In this document: in pieces, positions 8,619 through 15,803 of the stretch | How positions within the stretch are numbered: the first letter of the stretch is position 1 | Layout of the letters: each line of letters opens with the position of its first letter | From: Conchiformibius sp. | GTDB lineage: Bacteria > Pseudomonadota > Gammaproteobacteria > Burkholderiales > Neisseriaceae | Length of the DNA: 39,212 nucleotides | Assembly (NCBI GenBank): GCA_030537065.1 | Contig: JAUNOT010000002.1 | Location: forward strand, 1 to 39,212 | Reading direction: 5' to 3' | Program-made: the position numbers and the translations under genes | The notes under the pieces: generated by a model | Told to the model about the DNA's origin: nothing | The model's input: the letters and a program-made list of their open reading frames with translations, nothing else | Database searches by the model: none

Positions 8619-9401
8619 TTACTTCATCTCTTTTTCAATGGCTTGAATATTTAATTCACGGTCACGAATCATATTATTCAAACGCATAATCAATTTACTG
8701 TTGCCGCTTTTTTGCGCTGCCGACAACTGCGATTTGGCCGAACGTAATGCTGCACGTTCACGGCGGATTTCGTTTTCCAATACTTGGCGGCGGCTTAAAA
8801 CCGGTTTCACGGGTTTGGGCGGCGGCAGTTTGACCACGGCAGCAGGCGTTTTTTTATTGTTGCCGTCCGCATTTTTGCTTTTACCGGCCTTCTTATTTTT
8901 ATCGGTATTCTGATTACGCAGTTGCACATTGACCTTAACGGTCGGATTTTTATTATTGGTTTTACTCGGCGTTTCTTTTTTAGCGGTGTCGGTGTCTTTG
9001 AGCGGGGTTTCAGGCGTATCATCGCTGGGCTCAGCGGCGATTTCCTCTTTTTTCTCCTCTTCCACACGGATAAGTACATCACCGTCCATCGGCGCAATCC
9101 CTTCCGTCCAAGCACGCTGCAAGGTTTCACGGTTTTCACCGGCAGCAGTACTGCCACCGTCGGTAGGCGCATCGGTTAAGGCCTCGATACGGTTACTGTA
9201 AATATGTTCCTGAATGGTTTTTTTCAGACTCGGCGAAGTTTGTATCCGTACCGCCGGTGCGGACGCCTCGGCAGCAGGCTTTTTGTCTTTACTGCTTGAC
9301 GGCTGTTTATTTTTGGGTGGGGTGTCGGTATGAACATTTGCCTCGGCTCCAGCCGCAAACATCAGCAGGCATACGGTCAGAAAGGTAAAAATCTTGTTCA
9401 T
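8619..9401 (-). CDS. Secreted low-complexity/coiled-coil protein, unknown function
   Basis: The family is not recognised. The 260-residue protein opens with a Sec signal peptide (MNKIFTFLTVCLLMFAAGAEA, cleaved after about residue 21). The middle (about 25-205) is hydrophilic and low in complexity, rich in Lys, Pro, Thr and Asn, with an acidic EEEKKEE patch. A charged, helical C-terminus (about 205-258, from RRQVLENEIRRERAALRSA onward) is likely a coiled coil. It is therefore exported to the periplasm with a disordered linker and a helical end, possibly binding cell wall or another envelope protein. The GAAAGGAA ribosome-binding site is strong. It diverges from the methyltransferase gene at 9514. 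Confidence 0.7.
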   Translation of the reverse strand: MNKIFTFLTVCLLMFAAGAEANVHTDTPPKNKQPSSSKDKKPAAEASAPAVRIQTSPSLKKTIQEHIYSNRIEALTDAPTDGGSTAAGENRETLQRAWTEGIAPMDGDVLIRVEEEKKEEIAAEPSDDTPETPLKDTDTAKKETPSKTNNKNPTVKVNVQLRNQNTDKNKKAGKSKNADGNNKKTPAAVVKLPPPKPVKPVLSRRQVLENEIRRERAALRSAKSQLSAAQKSGNSKLIMRLNNMIRDRELNIQAIEKEMK

Positions 9402-9513
9402 GCTAAATTCCTTTCGGATAGACAGGGCAAAACGCAGGTATAAAGGGGCGGTATTGTAAACAATATGCGGTAAAATTCAAATCCGAATTTAAATCTTTTG
9501 AAAGCCATCCGTT

Positions 9514-10302
9514 ATGACCCAAGACAATAACGACCCTTATTTTATCCACAGCCGTCTGGCCGCCGACATGGACGCCCGTTTGCAGATTCTCAACCGCACA
9601 CCCAAGCAAATTATTCTGTTCGGTGCAGATGGCGACCACAGCCGCAGCCTGTTGGCATCGCGTTATCCGCAGGCGCGTTTCAGCGAATACGATTCACAGG
9701 AAGCTGCCCTTCAGGCAGCTGCTTTACGCCGCCGTGGCGGATTGTGGGCAAAATTAAGCGGCAAAAACATTATTCAGACCTGCCAAAGCGCCGAAACACG
9801 GCTGCCTGAAAACTCGGCAGAAATGTTGTGGGCCAATTTAGGGTTGATGAACGCTGCTGATGCGGTAACAGTATTGCAAAACTGGTCGGCAGCCTTAAAA
9901 AAAGACGGCCTGCTGTTTTTCAGTCATTTCGGTGCCGACTCGCTGCCTGAAATCCGGCAACTGCTGCAAGAAAACGGCATACGCTGCGCCGCACCCTTAT
10001 TAAAAGATATGCACGATTGGGGAGACTTACTGTTTGAACACGGTTTTAACGACCCGGTAATGGACACCGCCAAAATGGTTTTGGATTATCAGAATACCCG
10101 ATGGTTTTGGCAGGATTTGACATACAGCGGCCTGTGGCAGGCCTTACAGGCAGAACGGGAAGAGGATGCCCGCGCCGTTGTGGAACGGGCATTGTCGCAA
10201 GGACAGTTGAAAAACATCACATTGGAAATCCTGTTCGGCCATGCGGTGAAAAAAACCGTTATGCCCGCAGGCGAACAGGAAATCCGTTTTTACCGTAAAT
10301 AA
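9514..10302 (+). CDS. bioC: BioC-like SAM-dependent methyltransferase
   Basis: This 262-residue protein resembles BioC, the malonyl-ACP O-methyltransferase that starts the pimelate moiety of biotin. Matching features are the N-terminal RLAADMDARLQILN, the LFFSHFGADSLPEIRQ segment (BioC: FGxDSLxELR), MHDWGDLLFEHGFNDPVMD and the C-terminal GNITLEI-like sequence. The SAM-binding glycine loop is poor (FGADGDHS in place of a Gly-rich ExGxGxG), so this may be a divergent BioC or another class I methyltransferase. No other bio gene is adjacent. Two DUS-like stretches lie within the gene. Confidence 0.75.
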   Translation: MTQDNNDPYFIHSRLAADMDARLQILNRTPKQIILFGADGDHSRSLLASRYPQARFSEYDSQEAALQAAALRRRGGLWAKLSGKNIIQTCQSAETRLPENSAEMLWANLGLMNAADAVTVLQNWSAALKKDGLLFFSHFGADSLPEIRQLLQENGIRCAAPLLKDMHDWGDLLFEHGFNDPVMDTAKMVLDYQNTRWFWQDLTYSGLWQALQAEREEDARAVVERALSQGQLKNITLEILFGHAVKKTVMPAGEQEIRFYRK

Positions 10303-10311
10303 ACGCCGTTT

Positions 10312-10475
10312 AGAACCTGTATTCATAAGATTGATGGCTTGATTTTATTGTCAATTTGTGCGAATACAAGGCGGCTTTTTATGCCGATATTGAACATATC
10401 GGCGTAGAAAGCCAACGCGGTAGGCGCATAAAGTGGCGATAAAAGCAGGCTGTTAAGATTGTGAATACAGGTTCT
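10312..10475. repeat. 164-bp MITE-like element with 14-bp perfect terminal inverted repeats
   Basis: The ends AGAACCTGTATTCA (10312-10325) and TGAATACAGGTTCT (10462-10475) are exact inverted repeats. Inside is a strong hairpin, GCCGATAT-TGAAC-ATATCGGC (10383-10403). It extends with one mismatch to GGCTTTTTAT/GTAGAAAGCC (10373-10413). ATACAAGGCGGC (10364-10375) and AGCCAACGCGGTA (10410-10422) relate it to the repeat at 8439-8518. It encodes no transposase. It fills the gap between bioC and thiB, and its last base is the final base of the thiB stop codon. Confidence 0.75.
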
Positions 10476-11479
10476 TATTTCAACACCGTTTCCGTCCAAC
10501 GTTTCAGCCAACTTTTCTGATTGTCTGCCAAACGCCGTTCATTGGGTGCCCAATGGGTTTTCGGTACGCCTGCGTGTTTCATAATATCCGGCAGCTTGGT
10601 TTCCGATACAGCGGGATACACCCACATTGAAGTCGGCACGGCTGCCTGAACCTGTCCGCTTTGCAGGTAACCGACCAGTTTGGCGGCCAAATCAGCCTGT
10701 TTGGCATTTTTCAGCACCGCCGCACCTTCAATCTGACGGTACACGCCGCCTTTTAAAAACAGATTGCCCATATTGGGTGCTTTTAATTTACCTTTGCTGT
10801 AGAACACTTCGGCGGCCGGGCTGCTGGCGTAACCGACCATAATCGGACGCGAACCGCCGTTTAAGGTGAACTCGGTATAATACGCTTCCGACCAGCCTTT
10901 GGTGATTTTTACCCCGTTTTTACGCATTTTGCCCCACCACTCAAATGCCTTGCCTTCGCCCAAACCGCCGATATTGGCCAATAAAAAAGCCATGCCCGGC
11001 GTGGAAGTGTTCGGATTGGGCATGACCAGTAAATCTTTATATTCGGGACGGGTTAAATCCTCCAAAGAAGCGGGCAGGGGCAGCTTTTTATCGGCAAACC
11101 ATTTTTTATCATAGTTTAAATTCACAAAACCATAGTCCACTGCCAAAGCACCGTTCAGGGCAACCAAAGTTTTCACCCCTTGCGGCTGCGTTGCAGACAG
11201 AATCCCTTGACTGCGTGCTTTGTAGATATTGCCGTTATCCAAGCCGTACACCGCATCTGCAATCGGGCTGTTGCGCGTAATAATCAGGCGGTTGAGCAAT
11301 TCGTTGCCGTCTCCCGCTTTAATCAGCGACACTTTGGCATCGTGCTGACGCTCAAACGCTTCAATCAGAGGCTTGGGCAGGTCAAAACTGTCGTGTACCG
11401 CCAGCCGTACTTCGGTAGCGGCCGAAACGTGTGCGGTCGCACAGGCCAGCAGCAGGGCAAGTAATTTTACAGGTTTCAT
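10475..11479 (-). CDS. thiB: Thiamine ABC transporter periplasmic binding protein
   Basis: This 334-residue protein looks like ThiB/TbpA, which captures thiamine and its phosphates in the periplasm. A Sec signal peptide (MKPVKLLALLLACATAHVSA) is followed by VRLAVHDSF, FERQHDAKVSLIKAGDGNELLNRL (residues here given in parts), ADAVYGLDNG, VALNGALAVDYGFVNLNYD and MPNPNTSTPGMAFLL, all typical of the family. The frame opens at 11509, but ATG 11479 is chosen because it starts the signal peptide and has GGAG 6-7 bases ahead. The permease (thiP) and ATPase (thiQ) are not adjacent, and no TPP riboswitch is visible upstream. Confidence 0.9.
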   Translation of the reverse strand: MKPVKLLALLLACATAHVSAATEVRLAVHDSFDLPKPLIEAFERQHDAKVSLIKAGDGNELLNRLIITRNSPIADAVYGLDNGNIYKARSQGILSATQPQGVKTLVALNGALAVDYGFVNLNYDKKWFADKKLPLPASLEDLTRPEYKDLLVMPNPNTSTPGMAFLLANIGGLGEGKAFEWWGKMRKNGVKITKGWSEAYYTEFTLNGGSRPIMVGYASSPAAEVFYSKGKLKAPNMGNLFLKGGVYRQIEGAAVLKNAKQADLAAKLVGYLQSGQVQAAVPTSMWVYPAVSETKLPDIMKHAGVPKTHWAPNERRLADNQKSWLKRWTETVLK

Positions 11480-11566
11480 AACAGACTCCGTTTGCTTGTG
11501 GGAAAACAATATTGTAAACGAAATATTCCTTTTCAGGCAGCCCGCTTGCCAAAAAGCCCCGTTTTA

Positions 11567-11577
11567 CGGATAATCCG
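11567..11577. promoter_or_regulatory. Palindrome CGGATAATCCG between thiB and rtcB
   Basis: This perfect 11-bp palindrome lies 40 bp upstream of the leader ORF and about 90 bp from the thiB start on the other strand. It could be an operator for either divergent gene. No regulator can be named. Confidence 0.3.
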
Positions 11578-11616
11578 CATTTTTATCAACTCTTATGCAC
11601 GGAAAGGAGCATTATC

Positions 11617-11673
11617 ATGATTATGACTGCACCCATCTCTCAATCCGCTATTCCGTGCAGCCCGAACGCTTAA
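11617..11673 (+). CDS. Putative 18-residue leader peptide of rtcB
   Basis: This short ORF reads MIMTAPISQSAIPCSPNA and then stops (TAA 11671-11673). It has the best Shine-Dalgarno at the locus, GGAAAGGAG (11601-11609), 7 bases before the ATG, better than those of rtcB or prfH. The stop codon lies in the loop of the hairpin AACGC/GCGTT (11665-11679). That hairpin is enclosed by GCAGCCCG (11657-11664) pairing with CGGGCTGC (11704-11711). The arrangement resembles leader-peptide attenuation. Translation and function are inferences from the SD and RNA layout, and the peptide itself is not recognised. Confidence 0.5.
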   Translation: MIMTAPISQSAIPCSPNA

Positions 11674-11760
11674 GGCGTTTATCCGACTTTATCCCGCCCG
11701 TTTCGGGCTGCTTTCCCGATTCAAACCGCTTAACATGCGGCTGTTCTTTCAGGCAGCCGC
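11657..11760 (+). promoter_or_regulatory. Candidate attenuator: mutually exclusive RNA hairpins before rtcB
   Basis: Structure A pairs GCAGCCCG (11657-11664) with CGGGCTGC (11704-11711) around the small hairpin 11665-11679. Structure B is a local hairpin, GCCCG (11696-11700) with CGGGC (11704-11708), which shares the right arm of A. A third hairpin, GCGGCTG (11737-11743) with CAGCCGC (11754-11760), lies just before the rtcB ribosome-binding site. A ribosome paused on the leader stop codon (11671) would cover the left arm of A and favour B. There is no T-run, so control would act on translation or rho-dependent termination. Confidence 0.45.
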
Positions 11761-11796
11761 GCCGTTTTGACGTGTTTTCAAACAGGAAGTATGCCC

Positions 11797-12897
11797 ATGG
11801 GCCAAGTTTCCCTAATTCACACCCCCGATTTATGGCTGGAAGGCAACGCCGTCCGCCAACTGCACACCACCGCCGAACTGCCTGCCATGCAGCGCGTGGT
11901 CGGTATGCCCGATTTGCACGCCGGACGCGGCTATCCTGTCGGTGCAGCCTTTTTCAGTACCGGCCGTTTCTACCCCGCCCTGATTGGTAACGACATCGGC
12001 TGCGGCATGGCATGGTGGCAGACCGACCTGCCCGCACGCAGCAAAACCGACAAGCTAATCAAACAACTGGGCAGCATCGACGACCCTCTAGACGACGCTT
12101 GGGCAGAACGCATCGCCGAGCTGCTGCCGAACCACCCCTTTCAGGCAGCCTTGGGTACCATCGGCGGCGGCAACCACTTTGCCGAATTGCAAACGGTGGA
12201 CACCGTTTACCGTCCCGAATTGCTGCCGTCCACGTTTGACCCGAACTGCCTGCAACTGCTGGTACACAGCGGCTCACGCGGGCTGGGGCAACAGATTTTG
12301 CGCCGCCATGTAGATGCTTTCGGCCACCACGGCCTGCCCGAAAACAGCCCCGAAGCCGAAGCCTATCTGCACGAACACGCCGACGCCCTCAACTTTGCCC
12401 GAACCAACCGCCGCCTGATTGCCGAACGTATGCTGGCACGTTGGCGCGGCACGGGCGAATGCCTGAGCGAGCAGTTTCACAACTTCCTGCAACCGCGCAG
12501 CATCGGCGGCGAACACGGCTGGCTGCACCGCAAAGGCGCCAGCCCTGCCGACGAAGGCCTGCTGATGATTCCGGGTTCGCGCGGCGATTACAGCTATCTG
12601 GTGCGCCCCCTGCCCGAAGCGGCGGAAAACGCCCTGTATTCGCTGGCGCACGGCGCAGGACGCAAATGGCAGCGCAGCGAATGCAAAGGCCGTTTGTCGC
12701 ACAAATTTCCGGCCGACAGCCTGCGCCGTAACCGTTTCGGCGGCGCGGTGGTGTGTGCCGACAAAGCCCTGCTGTATGAAGAAGCACCGCAGGCCTACAA
12801 GAAAATTGACAGCGTGATTGAAGCCTTGCGCGTTCACGGCTTGATGGAAACGGTGGCGCGGTTTAAGCCCGTATTAAGCTACAAAACCGCTGTATAA
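11797..12897 (+). CDS. rtcB2: RNA ligase RtcB2 (release factor H-coupled RctB family)
   Basis: RtcB joins RNA 2',3'-cyclic phosphate or 3'-phosphate ends to 5'-OH ends using GTP and Mn. This 366-residue form is the short PrfH-coupled type (classical RtcB is about 400-480). Metal and nucleotide residues are present: Asp66 and Cys69 in NDIGCGM, His127 in GGGNHFAEL, His157 in VHSGSRGLG, GEHGWLHRKG, and His285 in HGAGR, the residue that is guanylylated. Two close ATGs exist; ATG 11797 has AGGAAG at a 7-base spacing and is preferred over 11791. In E. coli the RtcB2-PrfH pair reseals 16S rRNA cut in the decoding centre. Here prfH lies 730 bp downstream. A perfect DUS at 12140 encodes FQAAL. Confidence 0.93.
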   Translation: MGQVSLIHTPDLWLEGNAVRQLHTTAELPAMQRVVGMPDLHAGRGYPVGAAFFSTGRFYPALIGNDIGCGMAWWQTDLPARSKTDKLIKQLGSIDDPLDDAWAERIAELLPNHPFQAALGTIGGGNHFAELQTVDTVYRPELLPSTFDPNCLQLLVHSGSRGLGQQILRRHVDAFGHHGLPENSPEAEAYLHEHADALNFARTNRRLIAERMLARWRGTGECLSEQFHNFLQPRSIGGEHGWLHRKGASPADEGLLMIPGSRGDYSYLVRPLPEAAENALYSLAHGAGRKWQRSECKGRLSHKFPADSLRRNRFGGAVVCADKALLYEEAPQAYKKIDSVIEALRVHGLMETVARFKPVLSYKTAV

Positions 12898-12944
12898 ATT
12901 TTCAGGCAGCCTGAAACGGATTGTTCGGGCTGCCTGAAAAAGGC

Positions 12945-13130
12945 TTATTGCGTGCGGGCGCGGATACACGCCTTCACTTTGCCGCCGCGTTTGACCATAT
13001 CGTCAATATGCGCGTAATACTGCTCACAGCTTTGGCGTACCGCCTCCGCACCCGAAGCAGGCGGCGCATTGTCGGCGGCACAGGCCGACAACACCAGCAG
13101 CAGACACAGGGAAGATAAAGTGGTTTTCAT
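12945..13130 (-). CDS. Small lipoprotein, unknown function
   Basis: The 61-residue protein has a lipoprotein signal (LCLLLVLSAC, lipidated Cys17) and a mature part of about 45 residues with two more cysteines (Cys35 and Cys55), which may form a disulphide. It ends EQYYAHIDDMVKRGGKVKACI and a short basic tail. The family is not recognised. It follows the 137-residue gene at 13134 by 3 bp, and its ribosome-binding site (AAAGGAA) lies inside that gene's 3' end, so the two are coupled. Both sit between rtcB2 and prfH on the opposite strand. Confidence 0.7.
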   Translation of the reverse strand: MKTTLSSLCLLLVLSACAADNAPPASGAEAVRQSCEQYYAHIDDMVKRGGKVKACIRARTQ

Positions 13131-13133
13131 CGC

Positions 13134-13547
13134 TTATTCCTTTACGGTTGAAGGTTGGGAAAGCTGCCTGCGGATGTCCGCCAGCAACTGTTTCAGCTCG
13201 GCATCGGTTTCGGCCAGCGCGTCCAAGGCCGCGCCTTGATTTTCCGTTACCAACAGGCAACGGATACGCGCCTCCGACACCGCCACGCTGTCGTTTAAAT
13301 CCACGGCAGGATTTTGCGCCACTTGGTCGGCACAACGCTCGTCCGCCTCGCGGTAGGCATCGGCGGCGGAAGAAGCGGCAGACACGGCAACCGCCGATGC
13401 AGGCGCGTGCTGCACCGCCGTTTCCAACATTGCCGGCAAATGCTTTTTCGCCGCTTCGGTGGCGGCAGGTTTGACCACATCCAAAGCAAAGCCGCCGATA
13501 CCGGCCAACACCACGCCTGCGCCTGCCAAAAGCGTTTTCTTATTCAT
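13134..13547 (-). CDS. Small membrane-anchored or secreted protein, unknown function
   Basis: The 137-residue protein starts with a hydrophobic segment (residues 5-22, LLAGAGVVLAGIGGFALDVV) that could be an uncleaved anchor or a signal peptide. The remainder is Ala-rich and helical, with Cys near residues 73 and 97 that could pair, and the segment DSVAVSEARIRCLLV. It is not assigned to a family. It is the first gene of a two-gene minus-strand unit with the small lipoprotein. It starts 80 bp from prfH, which reads the other way, so the two share a divergent promoter region. Confidence 0.65.
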   Translation of the reverse strand: MNKKTLLAGAGVVLAGIGGFALDVVKPAATEAAKKHLPAMLETAVQHAPASAVAVSAASSAADAYREADERCADQVAQNPAVDLNDSVAVSEARIRCLLVTENQGAALDALAETDAELKQLLADIRRQLSQPSTVKE

Positions 13548-13627
13548 TTTTACCGCCGTTGCACAAGGTTTAAAATGCTGATTCTAACAAAAAACTGCCC
13601 CTGCACACGGCTTCGGACCATATTTTT

Positions 13628-14245
13628 ATGATTTACCTACAAATTTCCACCGGACAATCACCGGCCGAATGCCGCCTGTTTGCCCGTTTCCTGCTGCACC
13701 GCCTGCTGGCAGAAGCCCGCGCCGACGGTTTGCACGCCGAAGTTTTGGACGAAAACGCCGACCGTCACGGGCCGTTTTCCGCCGTCCTCACCGTTTCAGG
13801 CAGCCGCGCCGAAGATTTTGCCGACCGCCGCACCGGTACGCAGCAATGGATTTGCGCCAGCCCGCTGCGCCCGAAACACCCGCGCAAAAACTGGTTTGTC
13901 GCCCTCACGCGCCTGCCCGAACCGCCGCCGCTGCCCGACGACGGCGGCATTGTGTTCCAAACCTGCCGCGCCGGTGGCAAAGGCGGCCAGCACGTCAACA
14001 AAACCGACAGCGCCGTCCGCGCCACCCACACCGCCACCGGCCTGTCGGTACGCGCCGACAGCGAGCGCAGCCAACACGCCAACAAAAAGCGCGCCCGCCA
14101 ACTGCTCGCGCTTAAGCTGGCGCAACAACACGGCCACGCCGCCGCCCAATACGCCAAACAGGCACACAGCGGCCTGTACCGCTTGGAACGCGGCAATCCC
14201 GTGCGGGTGTTTGTCGGTAGGGATTTTACTGAGCGTCCCGCCTAA
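13628..14245 (+). CDS. prfH: Peptide chain release factor homologue PrfH
   Basis: PrfH (205 residues) is a truncated class I release factor that frees nascent chains from ribosomes cut in the 16S decoding centre, so that RtcB2 can then repair the rRNA. The catalytic GGQ is in RAGGKGGQHVNKTDSAVRATH (about 115-135), and the C-terminus HSGLYRLERGNPVRVFVG is diagnostic. Normal codon-recognition elements of RF1/RF2 are absent, as expected. The Shine-Dalgarno is weak. Separation from rtcB2 by two genes on the other strand is unusual, because the pair is normally adjacent. The gene is GC-rich and ends at a strong terminator. Confidence 0.92.
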   Translation: MIYLQISTGQSPAECRLFARFLLHRLLAEARADGLHAEVLDENADRHGPFSAVLTVSGSRAEDFADRRTGTQQWICASPLRPKHPRKNWFVALTRLPEPPPLPDDGGIVFQTCRAGGKGGQHVNKTDSAVRATHTATGLSVRADSERSQHANKKRARQLLALKLAQQHGHAAAQYAKQAHSGLYRLERGNPVRVFVGRDFTERPA

Positions 14246-14251
14246 AATGCC

Positions 14252-14289
14252 AACACCGTACTGCATTACCGCAGTACGGTGTTTTTGTT
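14252..14289 (+). terminator. Strong rho-independent terminator after prfH
   Basis: AACACCGTACTGC (14252-14264) pairs perfectly over 13 bp with GCAGTACGGTGTT (14271-14283) around loop ATTACC. TTTGTTTTT follows, then a DUS at 14294-14305. Confidence 0.93.
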
Positions 14290-14312
14290 TTTCAGGCTGC
14301 CTGAAAACGGTT

Positions 14313-15665
14313 TTATTTGCCGATACAAAACCGTGAAAAAATCACGCCCAATAAATCATCGGCACTAAATTCGCCGGTAATTTCGTTGCAGGCTGCCTGT
14401 GCCAAGCGCAGGTGTTCGGCCATCAGCTCGGTTTGGGAAGCGGCTGCGGCGGCAAATGCCAATTCTTCACGCGCCCGTTCCAAAGCGTGCAGGTGGCGGC
14501 TGCGTGCCAGAAACAGCCCTTCGCTTTCTCCCTGCCAGCCGATATGTTCCAGCAGCGATTGTTTGAGTAAATCCAAACCGTCGCCGGTTTTGGCGGACAG
14601 GCTGATAATGCGTTCCGCCGCGCACAGGCTGCCTGAAAACGCGACTGCTGCGGTTTCGCCGCGCAAATCGCTTTTGTTGCGGATTTCAATGCGCTTGAGC
14701 GTTTCAGGCAGCCGCGCCAACACGGCGGCGGCGGTGTCGTTCAGCCCTTCGGACGGATCAATCACAATCAGGGCGACATCGGCATGATTGAGGGCGGTTT
14801 CGCTGCGGCGGATGCCGATTTGTTCCACCACGTCGTCGGTATCGCGCAGGCCGGCGGTGTCAATAATGTGAACGGGTACGCCGTCTAAAGTGATTTGTTC
14901 GCGCACGGTGTCGCGGGTGGTGCCGGCAATTTCGGTCACAATCGCCACTTCGTCGCCTGCCAGCGCGTTCAGCAGGCTGGACTTGCCGACATTGGGCGCA
15001 CCAACCAACACGGCAGTCAGCCCTTCACGCAACACCGCGCCCTGTTGCGCGCCCGCCAGCAGTTCGTCGGTGCGGCGGCGCAGGTCGGCCAGTTTGCCGT
15101 GTGCGTCGGCCGCTTGCAGAAAATCAATGTCTTCTTCGGGAAAGTCCAAGGTGGCTTCCACCAGCATGCGCAGGGTAATCAGTTCGTCGGTCAGCGCGTG
15201 TACCTGTTGCGAGAACGCGCCTTTCAGGGAACGCACCGCCATGCGCGCCGCCGTTTGGCTGGAGGCGTCAATCAGGTCAGCCACGCTTTCGGCCTGTGCC
15301 AAATCCAGTTTGTTGTTTAAAAAGGCGCGTTTGGTAAATTCGCCCGCTTCGGCCAAACGTGCGCCCAGTTGCAGGCAGCGTTGCAGCAGCATTTGCATCA
15401 CAACGGGGCCGCCGTGTCCGTGCAGCTCCAAGACGTCTTCGCCGGTAAAGCTGTTCGGCGTGGGGAAATAGAGCAGGATGCCGTTGTCCAAAGGCTGTCC
15501 GTCGGCATCGTAAAAATCGGTGTGAAGCGCGGTACGCGGACGCGGGGTTTTGCCGCCGCACAGGGCTTGGGCAAACGGCAGCAAGCTGCTGCCGGAAACG
15601 CGGACTATGCCGACACCGCCGCGTCCGGCGGCGGTGGCAACGGCGGCAATGGTGGTTGGTTTCAT
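14313..15665 (-). CDS. mnmE: tRNA uridine-5-carboxymethylaminomethyl modification GTPase MnmE
   Basis: MnmE works with MnmG to modify U34 in the wobble position of several tRNAs. The 450-residue protein has the N-terminal formyl-THF-binding domain ([21 protein letters not shown]). The helical middle contains the G domain with [27 protein letters not shown] and NKSD. The C-terminal catalytic motif CIGK is intact. ATG 15665, 7 bases after AAGGAA, is preferred over the TTG just upstream (15668). A perfect DUS at 14626-14637 and several imperfect ones lie inside the gene. It is on the same strand as polA, 138 bp downstream of polA's stop. Confidence 0.97.
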   Translation of the reverse strand: MKPTTIAAVATAAGRGGVGIVRVSGSSLLPFAQALCGGKTPRPRTALHTDFYDADGQPLDNGILLYFPTPNSFTGEDVLELHGHGGPVVMQMLLQRCLQLGARLAEAGEFTKRAFLNNKLDLAQAESVADLIDASSQTAARMAVRSLKGAFSQQVHALTDELITLRMLVEATLDFPEEDIDFLQAADAHGKLADLRRRTDELLAGAQQGAVLREGLTAVLVGAPNVGKSSLLNALAGDEVAIVTEIAGTTRDTVREQITLDGVPVHIIDTAGLRDTDDVVEQIGIRRSETALNHADVALIVIDPSEGLNDTAAAVLARLPETLKRIEIRNKSDLRGETAAVAFSGSLCAAERIISLSAKTGDGLDLLKQSLLEHIGWQGESEGLFLARSRHLHALERAREELAFAAAAASQTELMAEHLRLAQAACNEITGEFSADDLLGVIFSRFCIGK

Positions 15666-15755
15666 CAAAATTCCTTTTCGGTTTGAAACCCCGCCGTTTA
15701 CGGCGGTAAGGTAGCTTTTTTATTCGAGCGGGGCGTAAACCCGTCTGAATCTGGG

Positions 15756-15796
15756 CAACACATGGGGCTGTGCTTTATGTGCGACCCTGTGTGTTG
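15756..15796 (-). terminator. Possible hairpin after polA
   Basis: CAACACA (15756-15762) and TGTGTTG (15790-15796) are inverted copies, with partial GGG/CCC pairing further in, shortly after the polA stop codon. A second small palindrome CCGCCG-TTTA-CGGCGG lies at 15691-15706. Neither has a clear T-run on the polA strand. Confidence 0.35.
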
Positions 15797-15803
15797 AAAC
15801 ATT

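Noticed and set aside
11480-11600. TPP riboswitch upstream of thiB
   Set aside because: Neither the CTGAGA nor the ACCTGAT...GGATAATGCCAGCG signature of the TPP aptamer is present on the minus strand.
11595-11990. 131-residue plus-strand ORF before and inside rtcB2
   Set aside because: It overlaps rtcB2 in another frame for most of its length, and its Arg-rich tail is typical of a shadow. The short ORF at 11617 has the real ribosome-binding site.
13680-14336. 218-residue plus-strand ORF overlapping prfH
   Set aside because: Rich in Pro, Ala and Thr from a GC-rich alternate frame of prfH, and it runs through the strong terminator.
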